From assembly GCA_031284385.1 (NCBI GenBank), contig JAISZZ010000047.1:1-6838 (forward strand): 6,838 bases of DNA, read 5' to 3'. The position numbers and the translations under genes were made by a program. Each line of letters begins with the position of its first letter. Within the stretch, counting starts at the first letter, position 1. Positions 1-6,520 of the stretch are shown one piece after another. Below the pieces are notes generated by a model. It had not been told where the DNA came from, did not search any database, and saw only the letters and a program-made list of their open reading frames with translations. The DNA is from Treponema sp. (GTDB lineage Bacteria; Spirochaetota; Spirochaetia; Treponematales; Breznakiellaceae).

Positions 1-1077
1 GTGCCGCTCGCACTTACGACATTTTATACACTGTCCCGCCATGTGCGGAGTTGCGCTTGTCGCGCCCGTACCGGTTATATACTGTTTTAAACCCTCAAAT
101 AATGAAAAGGCAAAACTTGCGTTATACGCGGCGATGCATCCGGGAATATTAATGTTCTGCGGGCAGGGCATACAGTAAGAACAAGCGGTGCATAATACCT
201 TGCGCGAAGCGTTGAATATATCTTTAACTTTATGAAATACGGAAAAATCGGCGCTTGAAAGACAGTTTACGCGGGAATTTTCCGCAAGACTGATGTTTTC
301 TTTTAGTTGTTCCATGCTGCTCATGCCTGATAGTATCACCGTAACTTCAGGTTGATTCCAAAGCCAATTAAGCCCCCAATCAGCGCAAGAGCGGGACGAA
401 TCAGCATCTTTAAAAACTTCGCGGGCGGCTTTTGGCAGCCCGTTTATGAGTTTTCCGCCCAACAGCGGTTCCATTATTATAATGGGAAGCCCTTTTCCGG
501 CGGCGGCTTTAAGACCGGCGCATCCTGCCTGATAGTTTTCATCCGAATAATTGTACTGAATCTGGCAAAATTCCCAATCATAAGCGGCGAGAATCGCAAA
601 AAACTCATCGCGTCCGCCGTGAAAAGAAAATCCTATTTGTCGTATAGCGCCGCTTGCCTTCTTTTCTTTTATCCACTTTATAATTTGTAAATTTTTCAGT
701 CTTTCCCATGAATTGATGTCGGTCAACATATGCATCAGATAGTAATCAATATGATCCGTTTTTAAACGCCGCAATGTCTGTGAAAAGTATTTATCAAAAT
801 CTTCAGTTTTTTGACAGACCATTATAGGAAGTTTAGATGCTATATACACTTTTCCCCGCAAATCATGTTCGACAAGGGCTGAACCTAGAGCTTCTTCGCT
901 TCCGGGATACATCCATGCCGTATCAAAATAATTAACGCCGCTTTGGACGGCATTAAGAACCATGGCAGAAGTTTTTTTCATATCAATAACGCCAAAAGCG
1001 CGGGGAAAGCGCATACAGCCAAAACCCAGCACTGAAAGAGAATTACCGGATTTTTCATCCTTTCTATACTGCATCAT
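1..1077 (-). CDS. Aldo/keto reductase with C-terminal 4Fe-4S cysteine motifs (3' end beyond window)
   Basis: An uninterrupted reading frame of 359 codons enters from the left edge with no stop in the window, so the C-terminus is missing. The N-terminal ~280 residues form an aldo/keto reductase barrel. The usual catalytic tetrad is visible: Asp52 and Tyr57 (in YFDTAWMYPGSEE), Lys82 (ASKLP) and His116 (YYLMHM). The C-terminal part adds a cysteine motif, C296-x2-C-x2-C-x2-C305-P, and a second group C350-x2-C-x2-C356. Together they mark the subfamily of reductases with an added ferredoxin-like 4Fe-4S segment; members I recall are roughly 370-390 residues, so only a few tens of residues should be lost. 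The protein has no signal peptide and is expected in the cytoplasm; its substrate cannot be told from sequence. ATG is doubled at the start (1077 and 1074), and neither copy has a clear Shine-Dalgarno sequence. It diverges from the OmpA gene. Confidence 0.93.
   Translation of the reverse strand, partial: MMQYRKDEKSGNSLSVLGFGCMRFPRAFGVIDMKKTSAMVLNAVQSGVNYFDTAWMYPGSEEALGSALVEHDLRGKVYIASKLPIMVCQKTEDFDKYFSQTLRRLKTDHIDYYLMHMLTDINSWERLKNLQIIKWIKEKKASGAIRQIGFSFHGGRDEFFAILAAYDWEFCQIQYNYSDENYQAGCAGLKAAAGKGLPIIIMEPLLGGKLINGLPKAAREVFKDADSSRSCADWGLNWLWNQPEVTVILSGMSSMEQLKENISLAENSRVNCLSSADFSVFHKVKDIFNASRKVLCTACSYCMPCPQNINIPGCIAAYNASFAFSLFEGLKQYITGTGATSATPHMAGQCIKCRKCERH
1043..1070 (+). promoter_or_regulatory. 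Candidate promoter for the OmpA-domain gene
   Basis: TATACT at 1065-1070 (5 of 6 match to the -10 consensus) has a poor -35 candidate, TTACCG at 1043-1048, 16 bases upstream. It would give a leader of about 50 bases before the ATG at 1127. It lies inside the first codons of the divergent reductase gene, so transcripts of the two genes would overlap at their 5' ends. The support is weak. Confidence 0.2.
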
Positions 1078-1084
1078 AGTAGTC

Positions 1085-1113
1085 AGTGTATCCAAATGTG
1101 TAATTTATGTCGA
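1085..1113 (-). promoter_or_regulatory. Candidate sigma70-type promoter for the aldo/keto reductase
   Basis: On the minus strand TCGACA (1108-1113, 5 of 6 match to TTGACA) is followed after exactly 17 bases by TACACT (1085-1090, 4 of 6 match to TATAAT). Transcription would begin almost at the start codon at 1077, giving a leaderless or nearly leaderless mRNA. That would fit the lack of a ribosome binding site. It is a by-eye match in a short AT-rich spacer and may be chance. Confidence 0.3.
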
Positions 1114-1126
1114 TATAGAATATAAA

Positions 1127-2404
1127 ATGAATCAACTTTTTATAAAAAACTTCAAGTTAAACGCCGTGTTGAGGCTTTTTTTGATTATTGTTATAGCGTT
1201 TTCGGCGATACCCCTCTGGCCGGAAGAATTTATTTTTAAGCATAAAACCGGCGATAAGTTCAAAACTATTTCCACCTCGCGGGAAGATGTCTTTATGAAC
1301 GGCCAATTTCTGCATAGCGCACGGATACTGAACAAGATGTCAAGTGAAGTAATCGATGAAAAAAACGGTATCGCCATTCACAAGGCGCTGTTTCAACTGG
1401 CCGAAGAACGTGAAAGTGAAGACGGCAAGACAAAGAATTTTCAATGGACGGAGGAGTATGATTCCGTTTTCGGCAGGGACGGTAGCGGAAAAATCACAAT
1501 CGAGAACAAATATGTGATGCCCACCGTCCGTAATGTGCCGGTTTTCCCTGACCGCCAGCTAAAGACAGGGGATAGCTGGGAAGCTGACGGTTACGAGGCA
1601 CATGATTTAGGGCCTGTTTTTGCGATAAATGAGCTTTACCGCTTGCCGTTTACCGCGAAGTATACTTTTTTGGGCGAGCGTGAATGGCGCGGTAAACTCC
1701 GTAAGGCCATTTCCATCGCGTATACTGTGGATGACAGGCAGGCAAATTTTCTGGAGGATGCTCCGCTTGATATAATGAATCAAGGATATAGTCTACGGGG
1801 AAAAATGCGCGTAACAGGGGAATCTTCGCAGATTGTTTACTGGGACAGCGAATTGGGGCAACCTGTGGGCGCAGAAGAAGACTTCAAATTGAAATTTGAA
1901 ATGCCGGATGGCGATGTATATGAGTTTAAAGGGAAAGCGGAAGCCGAAATTATGGAATCGTCTTATATGGACAAAAACGCGGTCGCAAATGACATTCTAC
2001 GGGATATGGCCGATGAAGGAATAGATGGCGCGGAAGTTAAAGTTGTCAAGGAAGGCGTTAAAATCAATCTTGAAGATATAATGTTTGAGCCTGAAACCGC
2101 CATTCTTGTGGATGGAGAGGAAAAAAAACTTGAGAAAATAGGCGAGCTGTTACGAAAATACCCTGACCGCGATATAATGATCGGAGGTCACGCCGCTAAA
2201 GCCGGCGGTACGGAAGAGTCGCGGACGCAGCTTTCGCAAGAACGTGCCGCAAGAGTAGCCGCCTATTTTATCGAACACGGGGTTCGCGATCCCGGAAGAA
2301 TAATTGCCCGCGGCTATGGATCGAAAAATCCGATAGCCGATAACAACACCGAAGCCGGCCGCAGAAAAAACCGGCGCGTAGAAATAATAATTTTAGAAAA
2401 CTAA
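1127..2404 (+). CDS. Exported protein with C-terminal OmpA-like domain
   Basis: A 425-residue protein. The frame is open back to 962, but the ATG at 1127 is chosen because it places a classic signal peptide at the N-terminus: basic residues (Lys8, Lys10, Arg16), then a hydrophobic core at about 17-31. No lipobox cysteine is present, so signal peptidase I cleavage is expected and the protein should be periplasmic or outer-membrane associated. Residues ~33-285 look beta-rich and charged (for example KTGDKF near 40 and TGDSW at 147-151); I do not recognise a named domain. Residues ~310-425 are an OmpA-like domain, a fold that normally holds peptidoglycan. It has LSQERAARV (369-377), ARGYGSKNPIADN (394-406) and the closing GRRKNRRVEI. 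The Asp usually found in GHTD is replaced (GHAAK, 354-358; Ala357), while Arg373 is kept. No clear Shine-Dalgarno sequence precedes the ATG. Its overall plan resembles spirochaetal OmpA-family envelope proteins. Confidence 0.9.
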   Translation: MNQLFIKNFKLNAVLRLFLIIVIAFSAIPLWPEEFIFKHKTGDKFKTISTSREDVFMNGQFLHSARILNKMSSEVIDEKNGIAIHKALFQLAEERESEDGKTKNFQWTEEYDSVFGRDGSGKITIENKYVMPTVRNVPVFPDRQLKTGDSWEADGYEAHDLGPVFAINELYRLPFTAKYTFLGEREWRGKLRKAISIAYTVDDRQANFLEDAPLDIMNQGYSLRGKMRVTGESSQIVYWDSELGQPVGAEEDFKLKFEMPDGDVYEFKGKAEAEIMESSYMDKNAVANDILRDMADEGIDGAEVKVVKEGVKINLEDIMFEPETAILVDGEEKKLEKIGELLRKYPDRDIMIGGHAAKAGGTEESRTQLSQERAARVAAYFIEHGVRDPGRIIARGYGSKNPIADNNTEAGRRKNRRVEIIILEN

Positions 2405-2415
2405 GCCGCTAAGAA

Positions 2416-2457
2416 AGCGCTGATTTATGCGAATGTGTACTCGCATAAATCAATGCT
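2416..2457. terminator. Hairpin between convergent genes, probable bidirectional terminator
   Basis: TGATTTATGCGA (2421-2432) and its exact reverse complement (2441-2452) form a 12-bp stem with an 8-base loop. A further AGC/GCT pairing (2416-2418 with 2455-2457) extends it across a 2-base internal mismatch. It occupies nearly all of the 56 bases between the stop codons of the OmpA and GH13 genes, the expected place for a shared terminator. A T-run follows on the plus strand only after a gap (2465-2471), inside the end of the GH13 gene. The minus strand has no T-run, so intrinsic termination is plausible mainly for the OmpA transcript. Confidence 0.6.
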
Positions 2458-2460
2458 GTA

Positions 2461-5400
2461 CTAACTTTTTTTCTTCGCTCCAGTAGTTTTTTTCGCCACC
2501 GGTTTTTCAGATTTTGCCGTAGATGATTTGGGCGTGGCTGTTTTCCCGTCCGAATCGCTGGTTTTTGCCACTTTGGGGGCGGCGGCAGATTTTGCGGCTT
2601 TTTTTGCGCCGGAGTCACCGCCAAGTGCCTTGATTAGATTTTCCATCCTGTATTCCGATTTTAACTCCGCACCAGAAAGTTCTTTAACCACCGTTAAAAT
2701 GGAATTTATATCCGCGTAGAAGGCGGCAATAAGCGCAGTGTAGAACAAGACTTCTTCAAAGGATTCTTTATTAAACCATTCCACGCCGTCCCATTCGTTC
2801 ACCCCGATCAAGCGGCGCAAATCTTCGGAATCATGATTATTATTTATTATCGATAATGCGGTTACAGCAGCGGAGTCGTCTTTTTCCCATTCCGCCTTAA
2901 AACCAGTTTTACCTTTCACCATGCGGCGCATGAACGCTTTAGCCGTCTCGATGAAACGGTAGGCGGAATGTCCGTCTATACCAAGCCTTTCAAAACATTC
3001 CCTCATCTTTCTGTCAAAATGCCAAAATTCGAACAAAGTTACCGCTTCCGCGCCACCGGCATTCTTTCCGGCAATTTGCAGGCAGAGACCAAGAACAGAA
3101 TAACCGTAAACAAATGCGTTAAGCTGTAATCCGTTAATGAATCTGTCGTATAGGCTTGCCACAAATTTATCTTTTCCGCCAAGCACTTTCGCATCCTTAA
3201 AAAATTTTGCGTAGTCGCGCAGGTTTTTTTCCCATTCCGTGACCACGCTTTTGGCATTGATAGATGGGTCGCTCTTTTTATCTCCAGCAAACGGGTCGTA
3301 TGCCACTTCCTTGCGGAATTCCTTTGCCACTTCGACAAATTTTTCAACAGCTTTCAATGTTTCCGCGCCCAAAGCATTCGCACCGCCTGAAAAGATTTTT
3401 CTGGCATCTTCAACACATTCCAATTTGAATAGATCGCAAAAAGGTCCAAAAATTTCATCCAATAACATATCTTCCAAAGCCTCCTTGGGGTCTTTCATTC
3501 CCGCCCCATTTAATTCAGCGTGAAGGCGCGCCCATGTCGAAAAATCGCCGTCCTCCACCTCGTATATGTCTAAATAAACCTGAGCCTCGTATCCTGACAG
3601 GTGTACAAAAAGCCCGCGTTCAAATATCTCTTTACTAGAACGGATAAACCACTGATTACGGCGCATTTCGCGTAAAAATACGAAGTAATGCGGATCGTTC
3701 CGCAACAACAGCGATTCCGCTAGATTATCCTGCCTTGACCCGCCCTCTTTCTGAGGAATAGCGACAGAACTGCCATTTATCCAGCCCGACGCTTCGTAGT
3801 AAGAATTGTTATATAAAACAAGCGTCCTATCGTTACCAAGCCGGTTTGTGTACGCAAAAACATTTTCGTTTACAACGCTGTCCATCCATAAATCGAACAG
3901 GCGGAAATATACACTACCGGAAAACAGTATGCGCCGTTTCATCAGCGGGAATATTTCCCGCTCGTGCCGTTCTACCAGCGAAATATCTGGTTCTTCGTCC
4001 CTGTATGCGCGGCGGTATTCCATGCCATATTTTTCTTCAAAGCCTTCAATCTGACCGTGTCCGAACATAGGCAAACCCGGCATCGTAATCATCAGCGTAC
4101 ATATACCGAAGTATTTGTCTCCCTTGCCGAATTGCGCGACTGCGGTATCTTCATCAGGATTATTCATAAAGTTTACAAAACGTTTCAGGATTTCCGGTTC
4201 AAAAGCGAGTGTGTTTTTTATCGTGTCGCGGTACTTTTGGTTTTCTTCTTTTTTGAGCATATTCATAAACGCGGAATTGTAAACACGGTGCATTCCAAGC
4301 GTCCGGACGAAGTACCCTTCCATCATCCAAAAAGCCTCGGCCAGCAACAGCGTATTCGGCGCTTCGGCGGCGCACCGATCGACAACTTCACGCCAAAATT
4401 CGTTGGGTATACGCTTGTTGAACTCATCGGTGGAAATCGCGTATTCGGCGCGGCTGGCGATATCGCCGCCATGACCGGGTTCGGGATACCACAGACGTTG
4501 AATATGGCGCTTCGCCAGCGTCATCGCCGCGTCAAAACGCACTATCGAAAATTGCTTGCACACGCCTATTATCGTACGGATAACGGCTTCACGCGCCTCG
4601 TTGTTCAGAAAATCTATTTGCGCCGTGTCATTCCACGGCATCGATGTACCATCATTCCCGTGATATATGTAGCGGTGACGGTCAGAACGCCTGTCATAAT
4701 GATGAAAGACAACGGCGCAATCAGAGTTATCGTAATAATGATCCTCAATCTGAACCACTATATCAGGGTGGTTTGAAAGGTTGCCACTGTTGTATACATA
4801 TTGGGGGTAAGGCGGGTGGTCAAGTTGAAGAAACCGGTCAGGATGTTCAAATATCCACCTTGAGTCGATACCGGTATGGTTTGGCACCATATCGCTTCCA
4901 AGTCTGATACCACGCCGCATACAGCGGTCGCGGAGATTGCATAGCGCTTCCCATCCACCAAGTTCCTGTGAAATATCGTAATCGTACAGACTGTACGCGC
5001 TCGCCGCCGCTTCAGGATTGCCCTTCCATTGTTTTATCGTCCGCGAGGCCGCGCTTCTTTCCCATAGACCTATGAGCCAAAGCCCTGTAAAACCACGGGC
5101 GGAAAGCTCATCAAGTTCCTCATCCGGTATTTCATCCAGCTTTTTTATGGGACGGTCATATTTTTGGCTGATCTGCCATAGCCAAACAAGCGTACTTTTT
5201 GCCATCAGAACGGTACGCGGCATCCATTCCAAATCCTGACTGAATTTTTCATACTCATTCTGCAAGTATCCATAGTTGTAAACCTCAGTCGGGCCGGGAG
5301 CGCCGTTCCAGCGCGGCTTTTCTTCTTCGGTTATCACGTCGAGACCGGTAAGTAGACGCGACATAAAATTTGACAGCAAAAGCCCCCAATGTTCCCGCAT

Positions 5401-6171
5401 CCATTTAAGCTGCCCTTCAAGTGAATCAGGGCAAGCAATCGCCGGAGCGCGGAGTATGTCCCAAAGACTCTGCCCGTTAGGCCCGAAAACCGGACATTCG
5501 GCAAGGAAAACGCGCAATTCTTCTATCGCTTTATTGTAAATCGTTTTCGCCTCAAGCGGCGCGTCATCAAACAGAAATAAAAACGGCTTGAACGCAGGAT
5601 TTAGATTTGCGATTGTAAGCAGAAGCAATTCTTCGAGAGCCATAGAACGGCAGCTTATATCGCCTTCGCTTGATTTAAGGTAATCCTGAACGGTCATTTT
5701 ACCGGCATAAACGGCTTTCGGTGGAAAAACCGTGCAAAAAGTTTCCAGTAAAAACGCAATTTTCTCCTGTCCTAAGCGGGTTTCCAGCCGCGTAATAGCT
5801 TTTTCAAACAAATCCGGCTGTACCTGCCGGCGGTAAAGACCAACGATGAAATGAAGTATCTCGTCAATCAGACCCATCGCATTCAGCTTACCGGCGCTTA
5901 TCGCCCTTTCCGGATGTTTTTTTAGGTCGCGTTTGCCATTCAATTTCGCCGCCAATTCACGCACCACATAAAAATTGACAAAAATTACGTTGCCTGTAAG
6001 CGTAAAAAGGTCACTATCAAGGCCATGTTCGATACGCGCCTCGTTACAAATATGAAATTCAAAAGACGGACCGGCAGCGGTTTCCCCGCCGGCAGCCGGC
6101 ATTGACGTTTCAAATTTTGTTAAATGTACTACAAATTTACCTGTTTCATCTATCCCGCGGCCTATTTTCAT
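2461..6171 (-). CDS. Very long alpha-amylase superfamily (GH13) protein with helical extensions and Lys/Ala-rich tail
   Basis: A 1236-residue protein, about twice the usual length for this superfamily. Start ATG at 6171 has GAGAGG six bases upstream; an in-frame TTG two codons earlier abuts that site and is rejected. Residues 1-~315 are mostly helical and unassigned. Residues ~317-740 form the GH13 barrel: beta1 GFTGLWLIGLWE (360-371), SAYSLYDYDI (391-400), region I DMVPNH (427-432), region V QIDFLN (518-523), region II RFD with nucleophile Asp547, region III LLAEAFW with acid/base Glu612, and region IV NNPD with Asp673. The triad is complete, so catalysis on alpha-glucans (hydrolysis or transfer) is expected. 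Region IV has Pro where most relatives have His. A beta-rich C-domain (~745-870), a helical region (~870-1185) and a basic tail (~1188-1236) follow. No signal peptide, so cytoplasmic. From memory, similar long GH13 proteins of undefined function occur in several phyla. Substrate and GH13 subfamily are not assigned. Confidence 0.92.
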   Translation of the reverse strand: MKIGRGIDETGKFVVHLTKFETSMPAAGGETAAGPSFEFHICNEARIEHGLDSDLFTLTGNVIFVNFYVVRELAAKLNGKRDLKKHPERAISAGKLNAMGLIDEILHFIVGLYRRQVQPDLFEKAITRLETRLGQEKIAFLLETFCTVFPPKAVYAGKMTVQDYLKSSEGDISCRSMALEELLLLTIANLNPAFKPFLFLFDDAPLEAKTIYNKAIEELRVFLAECPVFGPNGQSLWDILRAPAIACPDSLEGQLKWMREHWGLLLSNFMSRLLTGLDVITEEEKPRWNGAPGPTEVYNYGYLQNEYEKFSQDLEWMPRTVLMAKSTLVWLWQISQKYDRPIKKLDEIPDEELDELSARGFTGLWLIGLWERSAASRTIKQWKGNPEAAASAYSLYDYDISQELGGWEALCNLRDRCMRRGIRLGSDMVPNHTGIDSRWIFEHPDRFLQLDHPPYPQYVYNSGNLSNHPDIVVQIEDHYYDNSDCAVVFHHYDRRSDRHRYIYHGNDGTSMPWNDTAQIDFLNNEAREAVIRTIIGVCKQFSIVRFDAAMTLAKRHIQRLWYPEPGHGGDIASRAEYAISTDEFNKRIPNEFWREVVDRCAAEAPNTLLLAEAFWMMEGYFVRTLGMHRVYNSAFMNMLKKEENQKYRDTIKNTLAFEPEILKRFVNFMNNPDEDTAVAQFGKGDKYFGICTLMITMPGLPMFGHGQIEGFEEKYGMEYRRAYRDEEPDISLVERHEREIFPLMKRRILFSGSVYFRLFDLWMDSVVNENVFAYTNRLGNDRTLVLYNNSYYEASGWINGSSVAIPQKEGGSRQDNLAESLLLRNDPHYFVFLREMRRNQWFIRSSKEIFERGLFVHLSGYEAQVYLDIYEVEDGDFSTWARLHAELNGAGMKDPKEALEDMLLDEIFGPFCDLFKLECVEDARKIFSGGANALGAETLKAVEKFVEVAKEFRKEVAYDPFAGDKKSDPSINAKSVVTEWEKNLRDYAKFFKDAKVLGGKDKFVASLYDRFINGLQLNAFVYGYSVLGLCLQIAGKNAGGAEAVTLFEFWHFDRKMRECFERLGIDGHSAYRFIETAKAFMRRMVKGKTGFKAEWEKDDSAAVTALSIINNNHDSEDLRRLIGVNEWDGVEWFNKESFEEVLFYTALIAAFYADINSILTVVKELSGAELKSEYRMENLIKALGGDSGAKKAAKSAAAPKVAKTSDSDGKTATPKSSTAKSEKPVAKKTTGAKKKS

Positions 6172-6177
6172 GCACAA

Positions 6178-6183
6178 CCTCTC
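6178..6183 (-). promoter_or_regulatory. Ribosome binding site deciding the GH13 start
   Basis: GAGAGG on the minus strand lies six bases before ATG at 6171. It touches the alternative TTG at 6177, which is therefore too close to be used. This sets the protein at 1236 rather than 1238 residues. Confidence 0.7.
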
Positions 6184-6196
6184 TATCGTTTATCCT

Positions 6197-6202
6197 ATCA
6201 TA
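6197..6202 (-). promoter_or_regulatory. Possible -10 element of the GH13 gene
   Basis: TATGAT (5 of 6 match to TATAAT) on the minus strand would give a leader of about 20 bases before the GH13 ATG. No good -35 hexamer stands 16-18 bases upstream. It overlaps a weak 6-bp inverted repeat (GTTTAT 6188-6193 with ATAAAC 6200-6205), which might influence initiation or be chance. Confidence 0.22.
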
Positions 6203-6230
6203 AACCACTGTTAAATACAAGCCACTTGTT

Positions 6231-6276
6231 AATCATGTTCATCAATTTTACAAATCGCTTCATAATCCGTGTAATC
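6231..6276. repeat. Degenerate AATC-spaced intergenic repeat
   Basis: AATC recurs at 6231, 6253, 6264 and 6273 (steps of 22, 11 and 9 bases) within AT-rich DNA upstream of the GH13 gene. The closest units are ATAATCCGTG and GTAATCAGTG. This looks like a worn, short-period repeat; I have seen similar AATCxGTG-type strings between genes in other bacterial genomes. It contains no gene. Confidence 0.35.
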
Positions 6277-6322
6277 AGTGAATAAATTTCAGCGAATTAT
6301 AGGGAGGGTTCCCGTGTCGCCG

Positions 6323-6343
6323 GCTCAACACTTCGCGTTGAGC
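6323..6343. repeat. Inverted repeat with 7-bp stem
   Basis: GCTCAAC (6323-6329) pairs with GTTGAGC (6337-6343) around a 7-base loop. It is the first hairpin of the GC-rich block and ends three bases before the next one. Confidence 0.6.
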
Positions 6344-6346
6344 TTA

Positions 6347-6390
6347 GGAGTTTGCGCCGCAAGCCTACGGCTTGCTTAAACGCAAACTCC
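6347..6390. repeat. Two-tier hairpin, 10-bp outer and 7-bp inner stem
   Basis: GGAGTTTGCG (6347-6356) pairs perfectly with CGCAAACTCC (6381-6390). Inside it, GCAAGCC (6359-6365) pairs with GGCTTGC (6369-6375) across a 3-base loop. The stems are separated by an asymmetric internal loop (CC against five bases). Seventeen pairs in 44 bases make this the strongest local fold in the window. No T-run follows on the plus strand. Confidence 0.7.
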
Positions 6391-6441
6391 ACGCGGTGGG
6401 GCGTATGCCTCGGATTGGGGGGCAGCGGAAGACCCGCAACA

Positions 6442-6515
6442 CGGGGCTGTAGCGAGGGGGGCGCGACAGGAAAGCCCCGATGTGCCGAAGGCGGTATGGA
6501 AACAGCGCCCCCCTC
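6442..6515. repeat. 11-bp perfect inverted repeat overlapping a competing 7-bp pair
   Basis: GAGGGGGGCGC (6454-6464) is the exact reverse complement of GCGCCCCCCTC (6505-6515), enclosing 40 bases. A second pair, CGGGGCT (6442-6448) with AGCCCCG (6473-6479), has one arm outside and one arm inside the first. The two helices therefore cannot nest; they must alternate or form a pseudoknot. No open frame here has a supported start. Confidence 0.6.
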
Positions 6516-6520
6516 ATATA

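Larger units (their letters stand above)
6301..6520. repeat. GC-rich block of nested inverted repeats; possible repeated element or structured RNA
   Basis: Hand counting gives about 140 G+C in 220 bases (64%), against 36 in the preceding 120 (30%), so the left boundary is abrupt. The block contains at least four inverted repeats, listed separately. Frames open for up to about 60 codons exist on both strands, but none has a start codon with a ribosome binding site or a recognisable product, as expected of GC-rich non-coding DNA. It may be a multicopy interspersed element, part of a degraded mobile element, or a structured RNA; the sequence alone does not decide. It accounts for most of the gene-free stretch 6172-6693. 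Confidence 0.45.

Noticed and set aside
352..690. 112-codon plus-strand open frame opposite the reductase
   Set aside because: The minus strand here encodes an unbroken aldo/keto reductase barrel, so this is a shadow frame.
962..1126. Upstream extension of the OmpA-domain frame to ATG 962
   Set aside because: It would bury a clear signal peptide 55 residues inside the protein and overlap the divergent reductase gene along most of its length; the ATG at 1127 is far more likely.
2409..2719. Short frames on both strands across the Lys/Ala-rich end of the GH13 gene
   Set aside because: Low-complexity GC-biased codons open other frames; none has a ribosome binding site or recognisable content.
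3964..4776. 270-codon plus-strand open frame opposite the GH13 gene
   Set aside because: It lies entirely antisense to conserved GH13 catalytic motifs, is rich in His and Arg as antisense frames often are, and resembles no family.
6172..6177. TTG at 6177 as the GH13 start
   Set aside because: GAGAGG directly touches it, leaving no spacing, while ATG 6171 has a six-base spacing.
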